Of a stretch of DNA of 13,050 nucleotides, positions 13,047 to 13,050 are shown in pieces. Position numbers and translations under genes: made by a program. Positions within the stretch are counted from its first letter, which is position 1, and every line of letters starts with the position of its first letter. Source of the stretch: Nocardioides sp. (GTDB lineage: Bacteria > Actinomycetota > Actinomycetes > Propionibacteriales > Nocardioidaceae); the NCBI GenBank assembly GCA_003519585.1, contig DOWL01000012.1:970-14019 (forward strand), given 5' to 3'. The notes under the pieces were generated by a model, which ran no database searches, had not been told where the DNA came from, and saw only the letters and a list, made by a program, of their open reading frames with translations.

Positions 13047-13050
13047 TCCG

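Noticed and set aside
1..13050. Search for CRISPR arrays, tRNA or rRNA genes, insertion sequences, integrases, toxin-antitoxin or defence genes
   Set aside because: No regularly spaced repeats, no cloverleaf-like sequence, no transposase or nuclease motifs and no change of base composition that would mark an island were seen by eye.

Overview
The window is gene-dense, very GC-rich DNA with strong G/C third-position bias and several GTG starts. Protein features (mycothiol-era DinB/DUF664 protein, WYL regulator, VOC 'glyoxalase-like' protein, MASE1-type histidine kinase) and SD-less starts sitting 6-8 nt behind TANNNT boxes point to a high-GC actinobacterium. A Nocardioides-like member of the Propionibacteriales is my best guess, partly because of the palindrome at the 3' end; that placement is inference, not a database match. 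It looks like ordinary chromosome: no transposase, integrase, tRNA, rRNA, CRISPR array or phage gene is visible.

Layout. (1) 1-729, + : 3' part of a short-chain dehydrogenase cut by the window edge. (2) 754-2908, - : a phosphate-scavenging pair, a secreted PhoA-type alkaline phosphatase followed by a small membrane-anchored protein with an FxLYD-like domain. A strong hairpin separates the two, and a PHO-box-like tandem repeat lies upstream of the phosphatase. (3) 3068-5256, + : a flavin monooxygenase of the Baeyer-Villiger type and an alpha/beta hydrolase, a classical ketone-to-ester-to-acid-plus-alcohol pairing. (4) 5313-7899, - : a two-gene operon of a MetE-C-like (YxjG-type) methyltransferase and a benzaldehyde/vanillin-dehydrogenase-like aldehyde dehydrogenase, 4 nt apart. 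(5) 7965-9223, + : a dienelactone-hydrolase-family protein with a serine nucleophile and a two-module VOC protein. (6) 9255-10822: a WYL-domain regulator (-) divergent from a DinB/DUF664 protein (+). (7) 10952-12970, + : a membrane MASE1-like/PAS histidine kinase, followed by a large imperfect palindrome at 12997-13046.

How it may work together: the centre (SDR, BVMO, hydrolase, ALDH, dienelactone-hydrolase-like and VOC proteins) reads as small catabolic or detoxification units for ketones, esters and aldehydes. No complete pathway can be traced. The phosphatase pair is probably phosphate-regulated. I found no convincing novel defence or mobile system. The most interesting signals are regulatory: the PHO box, a repeated leaderless-promoter signature in front of six genes, and the phosphatase-downstream hairpin. 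One further point is the coupling of a stand-alone MetE-C-type protein to an aromatic-type aldehyde dehydrogenase.
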